Shown in pieces: positions 5,836 through 6,064 of a DNA stretch of 6,064 nucleotides. Where the stretch lies: the NCBI GenBank assembly GCA_020350865.1, contig CP070726.1:1456948-1463011 (forward strand). Direction: 5' to 3'. Positions within the stretch are counted from its first letter, which is position 1. Each line of letters begins with the position of its first letter. Source of the DNA: Thermoplasmata archaeon. Its GTDB lineage: Archaea; Thermoplasmatota; Thermoplasmata; GCA-020350865. The notes under the pieces are model-generated. The model worked only from the letters and a program-made list of their open reading frames with translations. It was not told the DNA's origin and ran no database searches. The position numbers and the translations under genes were made by a program.

Positions 5836-5849
5836 GGAAAAATACATAT
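5836..5849 (+). promoter_or_regulatory. Candidate BRE/box A promoter of the cysteine-synthase-like gene
   Basis: GGAAAA followed by ATACATAT resembles a BRE plus TATA box. Transcription would begin near 5870, giving a leader of about 50 nt that includes the ribosome-binding site near 5910. Confidence 0.45.
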
Positions 5850-5909
5850 GTTTCGGACCTCAATGCCCTGCAATGCAAGAACCCATTCCATAAAATCAGA
5901 ACAAGTTAA

Positions 5910-5916
5910 GGGGGAT
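5910..5916 (+). promoter_or_regulatory. Ribosome-binding site of the cysteine-synthase-like gene
   Basis: GGGGGAT, a partial match to GGAGGTGAT, lies four bases before the ATG at 5921 and supports that start. Confidence 0.4.
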
Positions 5917-5920
5917 TATC

Positions 5921-6064
5921 ATGAAGATAAGGGATAGCATCCTGGACTGCATAGGCAAAACACCCTTGGTGTACCTGAATAACTACGCACCAGATGCAAG
6001 GGCCACAATCGCAGCCAAGCTGGAGATGTTCAACCCGTTCAGCATTAAGGACAGGCCAGTGCAC
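5921..6064 (+). CDS. Cysteine synthase-like PLP enzyme, N-terminal 48 residues (cut by window end)
   Basis: Translation from the ATG at 5921 gives 48 codons with no stop to the window edge. The start of a fold-type II PLP enzyme of the cysteine synthase (O-acetylserine sulfhydrylase, CysK/CysM) / cystathionine beta-synthase family is clear: IGKTPLVYLN (11-20), then AAKLEMFNP (31-39) and SIKDRPVH (41-48). Lys43 is the expected Schiff-base lysine. Such enzymes usually make cysteine from activated serine and sulfide in the cytoplasm, but the N-terminus alone cannot separate CysK, CysM and related beta-replacement enzymes. The loop before the lysine is one residue shorter than in E. coli CysK: N-P-F-S-I-K here against N-P-S-F-S-V-K. 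The gene diverges from larA across a 140-nt promoter region. Confidence 0.85.
   Translation, partial: MKIRDSILDCIGKTPLVYLNNYAPDARATIAAKLEMFNPFSIKDRPVH

Noticed and set aside
1..6064. CRISPR array, insertion sequence, tRNA or rRNA, defence island
   Set aside because: No spaced direct repeats, transposase motifs, terminal inverted repeats or RNA-gene signatures were seen; the Uri-type protein alone does not indicate a defence system.

Overview
The window looks like chromosomal DNA from an archaeon, most likely an uncultivated or less-studied member of the Thermoplasmatota (Euryarchaeota). Four things point that way. Ribosome-binding sites resemble GGAGGTGATC. Intergenic regions carry A/T-rich box-A-like elements. 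There is a free-standing COG1833 'Uri' GIY-YIG protein, a family common in archaea. A NosD-like beta-helix surface protein ends in DxDGDG / 'EWSDLDxDGxGDN' calcium-type repeats and a C-terminal membrane anchor. The lineage is an inference from gene style, not from a marker gene.

Layout: positions 22-390 (+) hold an unrecognised small protein with a Gly-Lys tail, whose frame is open to the left window edge. Positions 480-1928 (+) hold a divergent 4-hydroxybutyryl-CoA dehydratase (AbfD)/HpaB-family flavoprotein. It is followed after about 25 nt by the Uri-type GIY-YIG protein, ending at 2364 (+). That gene converges, with a single base between stop codons, on a 663-residue beta-helix surface protein (2366-4357, -). 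A 163-nt gap with a likely promoter follows, then a LarA-type nickel-pincer-nucleotide racemase (4521-5780, -). A 140-nt divergent promoter region separates larA from the 5' end of a cysteine-synthase-like PLP enzyme (5921 to the window end, +).

The genes do not form one obvious pathway. The abfD-like and Uri genes probably share a transcript. The surface protein and larA are co-oriented but each has room for its own promoter. No larB, larC or larE lies in the window, so the LarA cofactor must be made elsewhere.

The most notable signal is the AbfD-like protein. It keeps the fold and three of the four cysteine/histidine cluster ligands. The position of the histidine ligand is tyrosine, several other catalytic positions are changed, and the first Cys pair has one extra residue between its members. 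It is therefore unlikely to be an ordinary 4-hydroxybutyryl-CoA dehydratase. Other points worth a look are the convergent gene ends, where each gene's last codons could supply the other's U-tract terminator, and a shortened PLP-lysine loop in the cysteine-synthase-like gene. No CRISPR array, insertion sequence, tRNA or rRNA was seen.
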